This document shows positions 48,098 to 54,719 of a stretch of 64,000 nt of DNA, piece by piece; within the stretch, counting starts at the first letter, position 1; every line of letters starts with the position of its first letter. Source of the stretch: Lentilactobacillus senioris (GTDB lineage: Bacteria; Bacillota; Bacilli; Lactobacillales; Lactobacillaceae). Below the pieces are notes generated by a model. The model did not search any database. It was not told the origin of the DNA and was given only the letters and a program-made list of their open reading frames with translations. Both the position numbers and the translations under genes were made by a program. The stretch spans positions 370,901-434,900 of the forward strand of contig NZ_JAPQEZ010000001.1 of assembly GCF_026798195.1 (NCBI RefSeq), in the 5' to 3' direction.

Positions 48098-48255
48098 GAT
48101 AAAGTGCTAAGACCTTCGGGAATTAGCGATAATTAACCTAAGAAAACGAGATAGTTCGATACTGATTTTTGTATCGCTATCTCGTTTTCTGTAGTTAAGA
48201 GAGCTAATTGAAGGTCGAAGCCGTTTTAGATAAAGTGCTAAGGCCAACATGGTTA
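48097..48255 (+). repeat. 18-base direct repeat in the 3' region of the Apf gene
   Basis: AGATAAAGTGCTAAGRCC occurs at 48097-48114 and 48238-48255 (one difference), each copy about 30-45 bases before a terminator hairpin. It may reflect duplication of a 3' untranslated module. Confidence 0.5.
48142..48192 (+). terminator. First terminator behind the Apf gene
   Basis: GAAAACGAGATAG and CTATCTCGTTTTC pair, with an inner CGATAC/GTATCG pair, giving a long hairpin; the T-run is short. Confidence 0.65.
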
Positions 48256-48285
48256 ATTCCTGAGCACTAAGAAAATAACAGTCAA

Positions 48286-48321
48286 TAGTTCGGCCCGAAA
48301 GGTCGCTATTGGCTTTTTTTG
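48286..48321 (+). terminator. Second terminator behind the Apf gene
   Basis: AGTCAATAG and CTATTGGCT pair, with an inner CGGCC/GGTCG, followed by a T-run. Tandem terminators shield the zinc-regulated gene that follows. Confidence 0.75.
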
Positions 48322-48375
48322 ATTTACTTTAATTAGGCTATTTTTCTTTCATAAATTTATTTTTTGAAAAAAGAT

Positions 48376-48404
48376 TTGCACCCCACTTCATTTTTTGATA
48401 GATT
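48376..48404 (+). promoter_or_regulatory. Promoter of the zinc-type binding lipoprotein
   Basis: TTGCAC (48376-48381) and TAGATT (48399-48404), spacing 17. The -10 abuts the Zur-like box. Confidence 0.5.
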
Positions 48405-48427
48405 TAAATAGTAATTATTACTTTTTA
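48405..48427 (+). promoter_or_regulatory. Zur-like operator
   Basis: The 23-base element has left arm TAAATAGTAAT and right arm ATTACTTTTTA around one base, 19 of 22 matches to the Bacillus Zur palindrome. It covers the predicted transcription start, suited to repression when zinc is plentiful. It shares the design of the element before the zinc-free rpsN at 14223. Confidence 0.75.
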
Positions 48428-48444
48428 AAAACGGGAGAAATTAA

Positions 48445-49338
48445 ATGAGAAAACATTTAGGGGTCTGGATGCTGTTTTTACTGCTGGCAGTAGTAGTGTT
48501 TGTTCTGACTGGTTGCGGCAACAAATCTGCTCAATCTAAGTCAGGCAAAATTAACGTGGTCAGTTCTTTAGATTTTTATGGCGAGGTGGCCAAGGAAGTC
48601 CTAGGAGATCATGGTACAGTAACAAATTTAATTAACAATCCCAGTGTGGATCCTCATGATTTTGAACCGACCACCGGGGATGCCAAAACGGTGGCACAAG
48701 CTAACGTTACTATTGCCAACGGATTAGGTTATGATGACTGGATGCAGCGCCTAACTAGTAACGGTAGTGATGATGCTAAAAACTTATTGGTGGGTGAAAA
48801 CGTGATGCACAAGCAAGATGGCGATAACGAGCATGTGTGGTACAATCCCCAAACGATGGGGAATTTAGCCACTAAGTTAGCTGCTACTTACGGTCAAATT
48901 GATCCTCAGCATAAAAAGGATTACTACGCTAACGCCCGCCAATATCAACAAAAGCTTCAAAAATTAAACCAACTAATTAGTCGGGTAAAAACTCAAGTTA
49001 GTGGTAAAAAAGCAGACGTGAGTGAACCAATTTTTGATTACGGACTAGAAGCGTTAAACGTGAAAATTAATGATCAACATTTTGAAAATGCCATTGATAA
49101 AGGGGTGGACCCTACTCCGGCTGATATCAAAAAAGTTCAAACAGACATTAAGGATCATCGCATTGCCTTTTTTGTGGATAACAAACAGGTTTCCAGTCAC
49201 ACTGTGACGGATTTAGTGAACTTAGCTAAAGAAAATGATGTGCCAGTCTTAAAAGTCACTGAAACTTTGCCGAAGGGCCAAACTTATCTGGAATGGATGA
49301 CTAGTCAATACCAAGAATTAGAACGATTGCTTAAGTAA
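48445..49338 (+). CDS. Metal (zinc) ABC transporter substrate-binding lipoprotein, orphan
   Basis: A 297-residue cluster A-I (ZnuA/AdcA/TroA) solute-binding protein. A lipobox LTGC at residues 21-24 indicates lipid anchoring at the outer membrane face. Metal ligands are expected at the His in SVDPHDFEPT near residue 73, the His in DNEHVWYNP near residue 130, and further acidic/His positions (NDQHFENA). The Zur-like box upstream indicates zinc rather than manganese. There is no long His-rich loop. No permease or ATPase gene is adjacent, so it must use a transporter encoded elsewhere. Confidence 0.87.
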   Translation: MRKHLGVWMLFLLLAVVVFVLTGCGNKSAQSKSGKINVVSSLDFYGEVAKEVLGDHGTVTNLINNPSVDPHDFEPTTGDAKTVAQANVTIANGLGYDDWMQRLTSNGSDDAKNLLVGENVMHKQDGDNEHVWYNPQTMGNLATKLAATYGQIDPQHKKDYYANARQYQQKLQKLNQLISRVKTQVSGKKADVSEPIFDYGLEALNVKINDQHFENAIDKGVDPTPADIKKVQTDIKDHRIAFFVDNKQVSSHTVTDLVNLAKENDVPVLKVTETLPKGQTYLEWMTSQYQELERLLK

Positions 49339-49345
49339 TAAACTA

Positions 49346-49391
49346 GTAAAAAAGTTAACCAACTTAGTTTTAAGTGGTTAACTTTTTTGTT
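49346..49391 (+). terminator. Rho-independent terminator
   Basis: AAAAAAGTTAACCA and TGGTTAACTTTTTT pair around a 16-nt loop. Confidence 0.85.
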
Positions 49392-49477
49392 TATTGAATT
49401 TTTAAAATTGGTACAGACTAATTTTAAAAAATATTCTATACTCAAAGTAGCACGGATTTAAAATTGGAGGTACTAAA

Positions 49478-50437
49478 ATGGTAATGAGTGAACCAATTTT
49501 TTTAAACGCACCACTACACGATAAACTATGGGGCGGAACTCACCTAACTGAGTATGGCTTTGACTTGCCTTCTGATCACGTAGGGGAAGCCTGGATTGTT
49601 TCAGCCCACCAACACGGTCAAAGTACTGTGGAAAACGGTCCTTTTAAGGGACAAACCTTAGGCGAGGTTTGGGAACAACACCCAGAAGTTTTCGGTGGCC
49701 ATCCAGCAGATCAAGCCTTTCCCTTGTTAGTCAAAATTTTAGACGCTAACACCGATTTATCGATCCAGGTGCACCCTGACGATGAATACGCCAACCAACA
49801 TGGTGAAAAATACGGTAAAACTGAAAGCTGGTACATTTTGGCAGCTACGCCGGATGCAAAATTGTATTTCGGCCATACCGCCCAAACTAGAGAAGAATTA
49901 GCACAAGCAGTTAATGAAGGACGCTGGGATGATATTTTGCGGACTGTGCCAGTTAAAGCTGGGGACTTTGTCTATGTCCCATCTGGTACTTTGCATGCCT
50001 TAGGGGCCGGAATTATTGCCTTAGAGACACAACAAAGTTCTGACATCACATACCGGTTCTATGATTTTGATCGTCCAGATAAGCAAACCGGTAAGTTAAG
50101 ACCCCTACAAATCGATCAAGCGATTGAAGTTACGACGGTGCCTCATCAGGATTATCCTACGCAACCAGAAACGATCACAATTCCAGATGGCACTTATACT
50201 AAATTAGTCCACGCCAAGTATTTTGACGTTGCTAAGATTGAAGTTGACGGAACCACCAAATTAGACGCTTTAAAACCCTACCAAATTATGACGGTGATTG
50301 ATGGCGCTGGTAAATTAACGGTTGCTGGTCAAGACTATGACTTAACTAAGGGGCAATCCTTAATTTTGCCAAACGACGTTACTGAATTTGAATTAACGGG
50401 CCAAATGACCTTGATTACCTCTAAGGCGAATAAATAA
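49478..50437 (+). CDS. manA: Mannose-6-phosphate isomerase, class I
   Basis: A 319-residue cupin enzyme interconverting mannose 6-phosphate and fructose 6-phosphate. The zinc site is visible: IQVHPDDEYA (Gln/His) near residue 97, Glu in KTESWY near residue 115 and His in PSGTLHALGAG near residue 173. The active-site Arg is in SSDITYRFYDFDR near residue 193. The C-terminal cupin is present. GGAGG lies eight bases before the ATG at 49478. It is monocistronic with a strong terminator. Confidence 0.92.
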   Translation: MVMSEPIFLNAPLHDKLWGGTHLTEYGFDLPSDHVGEAWIVSAHQHGQSTVENGPFKGQTLGEVWEQHPEVFGGHPADQAFPLLVKILDANTDLSIQVHPDDEYANQHGEKYGKTESWYILAATPDAKLYFGHTAQTREELAQAVNEGRWDDILRTVPVKAGDFVYVPSGTLHALGAGIIALETQQSSDITYRFYDFDRPDKQTGKLRPLQIDQAIEVTTVPHQDYPTQPETITIPDGTYTKLVHAKYFDVAKIEVDGTTKLDALKPYQIMTVIDGAGKLTVAGQDYDLTKGQSLILPNDVTEFELTGQMTLITSKANK

Positions 50438-50446
50438 TTTATAAAA

Positions 50447-50483
50447 TAAAAACCATTCAATTTAATTGAATGGTTTTTATTTT
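50447..50483. terminator. Terminator of manA, shared with the converging small gene
   Basis: AAAAACCATTCAATT and AATTGAATGGTTTTT form a perfect hairpin; the small minus-strand gene stops inside it. Confidence 0.88.
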
Positions 50484-50635
50484 TTAGAATATTTTTGCTG
50501 GCACATAATCCAAATAATAACGAAAAAAATGGTTTGGGTTATCGTATTGCGCCAGTTTTGGTGTAGTAGTTCATAACCAACCATGAAAGTACCGCTGATG
50601 ATAATTAAGAGGCTTTCGAATGTTCTTCTATTCAT
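50477..50635 (-). CDS. Small (52-residue) membrane protein
   Basis: An unrecognised short gene read on the minus strand. The protein begins MNRRTFESLLIIIS, has two hydrophobic stretches (about residues 8-22 and 33-46) separated by ELLHQNWRNTITQ, and ends in basic QQKYSKK. TATGGAGA lies eight bases before the ATG, and the stop falls in the manA terminator hairpin, so the gene is well delimited. Function unknown; two-helix peptides of this size can be membrane regulators. Confidence 0.6.
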   Translation of the reverse strand: MNRRTFESLLIIISGTFMVGYELLHQNWRNTITQTIFFVIIWIMCQQKYSKK

Positions 50636-50686
50636 TGTGGTTTTTCTCCATAACTGAGTTCAATCGGCTAACCGGTTTTAGAGCTC

Positions 50687-50698
50687 TGTACTAGTACA
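50687..50698. promoter_or_regulatory. 12-bp perfect palindrome upstream of the small membrane protein gene
   Basis: TGTACTAGTACA lies about 50 bp upstream of the gene at 50635 on the minus strand and could be an operator. No regulator gene is adjacent. Confidence 0.25.
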
Positions 50699-50727
50699 TA
50701 TTTTATAGGAATCAAGTAATTATGTAT

Positions 50728-50902
50728 AAAAAAAGGAGACAAGCCGCTTGAGGCCGTCTCACTTTACTATTCTAGGGGAAGAATATATGAAAAGTAGTAA
50801 ATCTATCTCATAAATTAAGGGGGAATTTAATTTATTAGAATGTAGGGGAAGAAGAGATTGCCAAATAATTTCGGAAAATTATCTGAGTCCTTCTTATCTA
50901 CA
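50728..50902 (-). ncRNA. Candidate small RNA with three C-rich anti-Shine-Dalgarno motifs
   Basis: On the minus strand a -10 TATATT (50909-50914) with a weak -35 TTGTTT (50931-50936) is followed, without any convincing open frame, by three C-rich motifs: TTCTTCCCCTA (50843-50853), ATTCCCCC in the loop of a 9-bp hairpin (50810-50835), and TTCTTCCCCTA again (50773-50783), with TCCCCT in the loop of a 6-bp hairpin (50768-50785). A strong terminator follows: GAGACGGCC pairs with GGCTTGTCTC (50736-50760), then seven Ts. This is the design of sRNAs such as RsaE/RoxS that block AGGGG-type ribosome sites. No known family is claimed. Confidence 0.5.
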
Positions 50903-50914
50903 ACTAATAATATA

Positions 50915-51193
50915 CATGATTTATTTTATGAAACAAGGATCAAAATGTGATTTTTTTGTGATGCTAATTATTGTAGTTTAAACTCATTTTAATGTAGTTG
51001 ATTTCAAACGACGAAAAAGACGCAATCCGTTGGTATAAAAGTGATTGCGATAGTTTATCGTATACATAATTTTCTAGTAATTTCAATGATTGACGCCCTT
51101 TTTAATACTGTGAAAAAAGTATGAAAGCGAGCTTGATATTAACGGCTCGAGAGATTAAAGTTATTAATAAATAATAACCTAAATGGAGGCGGC
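50915..51193. other. Non-coding stretch before the esterase gene
   Basis: Apart from the candidate sRNA promoter, I see no gene here. It is A/T-rich with no long open frame on either strand. It presumably holds the promoter of the esterase gene, but no convincing -35/-10 pair stood out. Confidence 0.4.
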
Positions 51194-51196
51194 TTG

Positions 51197-52045
51197 ATGA
51201 GTTTAGCAATGATGCGTTTGCGCTCCCAATTAAAAAAACAGGATTACAAAAAATTGGTTAGTAATACCTTTATGCAACCCAATCAAAAATATAATTTATT
51301 TGCGCAACAGCCGGAACTAATTACTAAACAAAGACCGGTAGCCGGTGGGACCCTTAACTGGTTAAATGCTGACTCACATGCTACCGCTACCGTTTTATAT
51401 TTTCACGGTGGGGCGTTAACCGCACCATTAAATATTGATCAAGTACAATTAGTACAGAAAATCACTCGAAATACCATGGTGAATACCGTAGTGGCCGATT
51501 ATACCCTATTAGGAATGGCGACTGGTGAACAAATACTAGATTATGCCGTTGCTGCCTTGACTGAAGTCACGACAACTAAAACTCCAGTGATTTTGTTGGC
51601 CGATTCAGCTGGAGCCTGGTTAGTTAAGTATTTATGGCAGTTACAACCGGAGTCGATTGCTGCTACTATTTTGATCTCGCCGTGGTTAGATTGGCAACTA
51701 ACCGATTCGGCAGTAACTAACTTAGCTGCCAAGGAAGTTTTACTAGAATTAAGTACAATGCAAAAGATTGGCACCCAATTTTGGCAGGGATTAACCCACG
51801 AACAACAGCAGTTATTGCAACAGCCGTTAGGGGTGGTAGGACCGGTACAACTAATTATTGGGGGTCACGAAATGTTGTTGCCAATCGATAAGCAATTAGT
51901 GACGGAACTAACACCGCAAAATCAAGTTCAATTGCTAGAATTTCCTGCTGGTTTCCACGATTTTGTCTTGTGGTTTGATTTACCGGAAACTAAAAAAGCC
52001 GTCCAAAAGATGGCGGCGTTTATCAAAGATCAACATGGTGTTTGA
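51197..52045 (+). CDS. Alpha/beta hydrolase, esterase/lipase (HSL-like)
   Basis: A 282-residue soluble protein. The hormone-sensitive-lipase oxyanion motif HGG is in LYFHGGAL near residue 68, the nucleophile is in LADSAGAWL (variant of GDSAG) near residue 136, and the His is in GFHDFVLW near residue 259. The acid position in GGHEMLLP carries Glu in place of the common Asp. It probably hydrolyses short acyl esters. GGAGG is seven bases before the ATG; a TTG three bases upstream is the alternative. It overlaps the converging membrane gene by 23 bases. Confidence 0.75.
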   Translation: MSLAMMRLRSQLKKQDYKKLVSNTFMQPNQKYNLFAQQPELITKQRPVAGGTLNWLNADSHATATVLYFHGGALTAPLNIDQVQLVQKITRNTMVNTVVADYTLLGMATGEQILDYAVAALTEVTTTKTPVILLADSAGAWLVKYLWQLQPESIAATILISPWLDWQLTDSAVTNLAAKEVLLELSTMQKIGTQFWQGLTHEQQQLLQQPLGVVGPVQLIIGGHEMLLPIDKQLVTELTPQNQVQLLEFPAGFHDFVLWFDLPETKKAVQKMAAFIKDQHGV

Positions 52046-52679
52046 GTTTGGGAAACATATGGTAGTCGGACCATTTCATTACGGCTCCCTGAGTTACTAA
52101 GGCCCAAATGGTCCCAAAACCAATGGCGTAGAGGTGACCAGTAAAAAAGTAAGAGAAGGCAATAATGGTTAGTGGGGGAATGTAACTGAGCCATTGAGAA
52201 ATAATGGCGCTGCCGTTGCCGAACTTAAACCGGATAATGTAGGCCAAATCATCGTTGGGATGCATTATCAAATTAGAACGGGTATACATGGAAACCGCTA
52301 CGGCCACCATAAACAAACCGAAAATATCCAAAATAATTCGAATGATTAGCCCTAATTGAGGAACACCTAAGAAGTTCCAAACATATTCAAAGCCGGCTAC
52401 TAAGTAACTAAATGGGATGGTATACATGATATTAGAGACGAACCGGCGGCGGTCAAAATGACCGAGGAGTAATTGATTCAAAATAGTAATGGCTATGCCG
52501 TATAAAAACATGGCGGTCCCTAATGGAATACCAGTCCAATGGGAAAGGTTAACTCCCGATCCCGTCCAAACGGCACTTCCCAAATTGGTAGAAATGGCTA
52601 AGGCGTTACCGGCCGCATTAATGATAATAGAAAGACACAGGTATTTAAACCGTTGATTGAAGTCTTTAAGCGCGGGCAT
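52023..52679 (-). CDS. YczE/YyaS/YitT-family membrane protein
   Basis: A 218-residue protein with five membrane helices. The first helix region NAAGNALAISTNLGSAVWTG and the following GTAMFLYGIAITILNQLLLG match the YczE-like family, whose members are integral proteins of unknown function (one is linked to antibiotic secretion in Bacillus). There is an ATG with AAGGAG upstream. It converges with the esterase gene. Confidence 0.75.
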   Translation of the reverse strand: MPALKDFNQRFKYLCLSIIINAAGNALAISTNLGSAVWTGSGVNLSHWTGIPLGTAMFLYGIAITILNQLLLGHFDRRRFVSNIMYTIPFSYLVAGFEYVWNFLGVPQLGLIIRIILDIFGLFMVAVAVSMYTRSNLIMHPNDDLAYIIRFKFGNGSAIISQWLSYIPPLTIIAFSYFFTGHLYAIGFGTIWALVTQGAVMKWSDYHMFPKLKHHVDL

Positions 52680-52799
52680 TTCAATCTCCTTTTAAAGTTG
52701 TAATGAGTTTATTATAGCCATAGTTTTGAAAATAAGGCAAAAATAATCTGGGATGGTCAATATCGTGCTATTATAAAGTAAGAGTAGAGGTGATAAGCT

Positions 52800-53423
52800 A
52801 TGACACAAGAATACTTAGAAGAGGTTGCAGAGAGAAATTTTTCTAAAAATCACTACTGGTTTATTCGCTTTCGATCTACCCGCTCATATGCTAAGTTAGA
52901 CCAAGCTCAAAAAGCCAATGCCTTTTATATTACTCAGGCGTTTGTAGGTTTAGCTTATCGGTATCAACTACGATCGCCTAGAAGATGGACGGCAACTTCC
53001 GTAAAGGAAATTTTTAAGGAATATTTTCCTCGTAAAATTGCCGCCGATAAAGTTTTCTTTAATTCAGTTTTTCCAGTGATGCGACGTTATTTTACTTTTT
53101 TAGGAGCACAACATAAAATCAGTAATGCCCAGACCTTAATTAAGGCACTTGATTCTCTTGATCCCCAAAAATTTGTTAGCCACAGTAGTGACGCTAAATA
53201 CTGGGATGATATTAAAAAACAGGGAATGCGCATCATTTTAGGTTGGACAGATGGCTTTACTGAGCAAGATCAACAACGTTTTTCTGAAGATTGCAATATG
53301 TTTGTGCCCTTGTCGGTAGTCAAACAACATCGTAATTTGCCAGACAATATCGTAGTTTTAACGGATAGTCGGCGAAAACAGGCAGCTAAGCGAATTCAAC
53401 AAAGACTTGAACAACAAAAATAA
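52800..53423 (+). CDS. Uncharacterised basic, helical protein
   Basis: A 207-residue soluble protein I do not recognise. It is basic and aromatic at the N-terminus (KNHYWFIRFRSTRSYAKL), helical in the middle (KEIFKEYFPRKIAADKVFFNSVFPVMRRYFTFLG) and ends in QAAKRIQQRLEQQK. The pattern of one compact helical domain with surface Arg/Lys would suit nucleic-acid binding, but no motif proves it. AGAGGTGAT precedes the ATG and a terminator follows, so it is a single-gene unit. Confidence 0.65.
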   Translation: MTQEYLEEVAERNFSKNHYWFIRFRSTRSYAKLDQAQKANAFYITQAFVGLAYRYQLRSPRRWTATSVKEIFKEYFPRKIAADKVFFNSVFPVMRRYFTFLGAQHKISNAQTLIKALDSLDPQKFVSHSSDAKYWDDIKKQGMRIILGWTDGFTEQDQQRFSEDCNMFVPLSVVKQHRNLPDNIVVLTDSRRKQAAKRIQQRLEQQK

Positions 53424-53426
53424 TTA

Positions 53427-53463
53427 AAGCAAACCGTCAGTTTTGAACTGGCGGTTTTTTATA
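53427..53463 (+). terminator. Rho-independent terminator
   Basis: AAACCGTCAGTT and AACTGGCGGTTT pair around a short loop, followed by TTTT. Confidence 0.85.
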
Positions 53464-53472
53464 TAGCAAAAT

Positions 53473-53501
53473 TTGAACCAGCCAGTCAGTTCTGATATTC
53501 T
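53473..53501 (+). promoter_or_regulatory. glpF promoter
   Basis: TTGAAC (53473-53478) and TATTCT (53496-53501), spacing 17. Confidence 0.6.
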
Positions 53502-53510
53502 TAATGAGAA

Positions 53511-53525
53511 TTGAAAGCGTTTAAC
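53511..53525 (+). promoter_or_regulatory. cre-like site upstream of glpF
   Basis: TTGAAAGCGTTTAAC fits the CcpA consensus WTGNAANCGNWNNCW except at its last conserved C and W. It lies just after the predicted transcription start, a position for repression by CcpA. Confidence 0.55.
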
Positions 53526-53545
53526 GACGAAAGGATGAATTATTA

Positions 53546-54253
53546 ATGAATGGATTTATTGGAGAATTTTTAGGGACGTTAGTATTAATCGTCTTTGGAA
53601 CGGCTACGGGAGCGGGAGTTAATTTGAAGAAGACGTACGGAAATAATGCCGGCTGGCTGTTGATTTGTTTGGCTTGGGGCATGGCGGTTACGATGGGAGT
53701 TTACGTTGCGGCTGCTTTTGGGGCGCAGGGGCATTTAAATCCAGCGGTAACCGTTTCTTACGCAGTATTTGGGATGTTTCCTTGGCACGACGTATTGCCA
53801 TATGTTTTGGGCCAATTTTTAGGGGCATTTGTAGGGGCTACGTTAGCTATTTTTCAATTTATTCCCCACTTCAAAGCCACTAAAAATGAAGCAGAAGGTA
53901 ATTCAGTAGGAATCTTTGCGACTAGACCAGCAATTAATTCACCACTCTACAATTTAATTTCAGAAGTAGTTACTACCTTTGTGTTTATTTTCGTGCTACT
54001 TAACTTAGGTGACTTCACTACCGGTTTGAAGCCCTTTATTGTTGGGATGCTGATCATGGTTTTGGGAGTCAGTTTAGGTACTACCACTGGGTTTGCAATC
54101 AACCCAGCTCGAGATTGGGGTCCCCGGTTGGCTTACACTATTTGGCCCATTCCTAACAAATCAGGAGCTGAATGGAACTATGCTTGGGTGCCTATGGTGG
54201 GACCTATGCTAGGTGGTTTTTTGGCTGCTGGATTGGAATTTTTAATTAAGTAA
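53546..54253 (+). CDS. glpF: Glycerol uptake facilitator (MIP family)
   Basis: A 235-residue aquaglyceroporin with six helices and two NPA half-helices: HLNPAVT near residue 68 and AINPARDWGPR near residue 188. The Asp after the second NPA box is characteristic of glycerol facilitators rather than water channels. It admits glycerol, and possibly dihydroxyacetone or lactic acid, for GlpK about 0.5 kb downstream. GAAAGGATG precedes the ATG. A cre-like site lies over its promoter. Confidence 0.9.
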   Translation: MNGFIGEFLGTLVLIVFGTATGAGVNLKKTYGNNAGWLLICLAWGMAVTMGVYVAAAFGAQGHLNPAVTVSYAVFGMFPWHDVLPYVLGQFLGAFVGATLAIFQFIPHFKATKNEAEGNSVGIFATRPAINSPLYNLISEVVTTFVFIFVLLNLGDFTTGLKPFIVGMLIMVLGVSLGTTTGFAINPARDWGPRLAYTIWPIPNKSGAEWNYAWVPMVGPMLGGFLAAGLEFLIK

Positions 54254-54262
54254 GCAAAACTA

Positions 54263-54290
54263 TTGCAATTAACTGCAAAGTAGTTATAAT
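54263..54290 (+). promoter_or_regulatory. Promoter of the His/Cys-rich small gene
   Basis: TTGCAA (54263-54268) and a perfect TATAAT (54285-54290), spacing 16, only 30 bp before the start codon. Confidence 0.6.
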
Positions 54291-54318
54291 ATGTGAAAAA
54301 CTAAGCAAGGTGATAAAA

Positions 54319-54540
54319 ATGGCAACCGAAATAAAAAATTATGCGCAAACCGTTTTGGATCAGGCTAGCGATGGTCACAACTATCACTGGGTTGGGGAGT
54401 ATCAAGGTCGACCATACGAACCAATTTTAATTTCACACGATAATCACTGTGGGGCGGTATTTTTAATCAGTCCCGAAGATTTTGCTAATGGTAAACGGTG
54501 TTACCTGCACCAGCACTGCGGTTGGCACCCTAAAAAATAA
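54319..54540 (+). CDS. Small His/Cys-rich protein of unknown function
   Basis: A 73-residue soluble protein between glpF and glpK. It contains seven His and three Cys: HNYH at 20-23, HDNHC at 40-44, and CYLHQHCGWH at 61-70, a spacing that could bind a metal ion. I recognise no family. The ATG at 54319 has AGGTGAT ahead; an in-frame start at 54310 would overlap the ribosome site. It has its own strong promoter and a strong terminator, so it is an independent unit and its link with glycerol use is only positional. Confidence 0.65.
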   Translation: MATEIKNYAQTVLDQASDGHNYHWVGEYQGRPYEPILISHDNHCGAVFLISPEDFANGKRCYLHQHCGWHPKK

Positions 54541-54590
54541 TTGGTATATATTCATTTAGTGAATTAATGCCCATGATATCAAGACATTTG

Positions 54591-54646
54591 CCCTAATAGC
54601 TTCGTTATGGTATGGTTCATAACGTAAGCTTTAGGGTTTTTTAATT
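54591..54646 (+). terminator. Long rho-independent terminator
   Basis: CCCTAATAGCTTCGTTATG and CATAACGTAAGCTTTAGGG form a stem of about 18 pairs, followed by TTTTTT. Confidence 0.88.
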
Positions 54647-54686
54647 TTTAAACAATCAAATTATGATACGATATTAACTATAAAAA

Positions 54687-54701
54687 ATGAAATCGTTTGC
54701 G
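54687..54701 (+). promoter_or_regulatory. cre-like site upstream of glpK
   Basis: ATGAAATCGTTTGCG fits WTGNAANCGNWNNCW with one mismatch (last base) and sits immediately behind a TATAAA at 54679-54684. Confidence 0.6.
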
Positions 54702-54719
54702 GAAAATTGGAGGTCTAGC

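Noticed and set aside
50676-50690. GTTTTAGAGCTCTG resembles the start of a type II-A CRISPR repeat
   Set aside because: Only one copy, no second repeat, no anti-repeat or cas gene nearby, and the rest does not match a repeat. Chance or an unrelated element.
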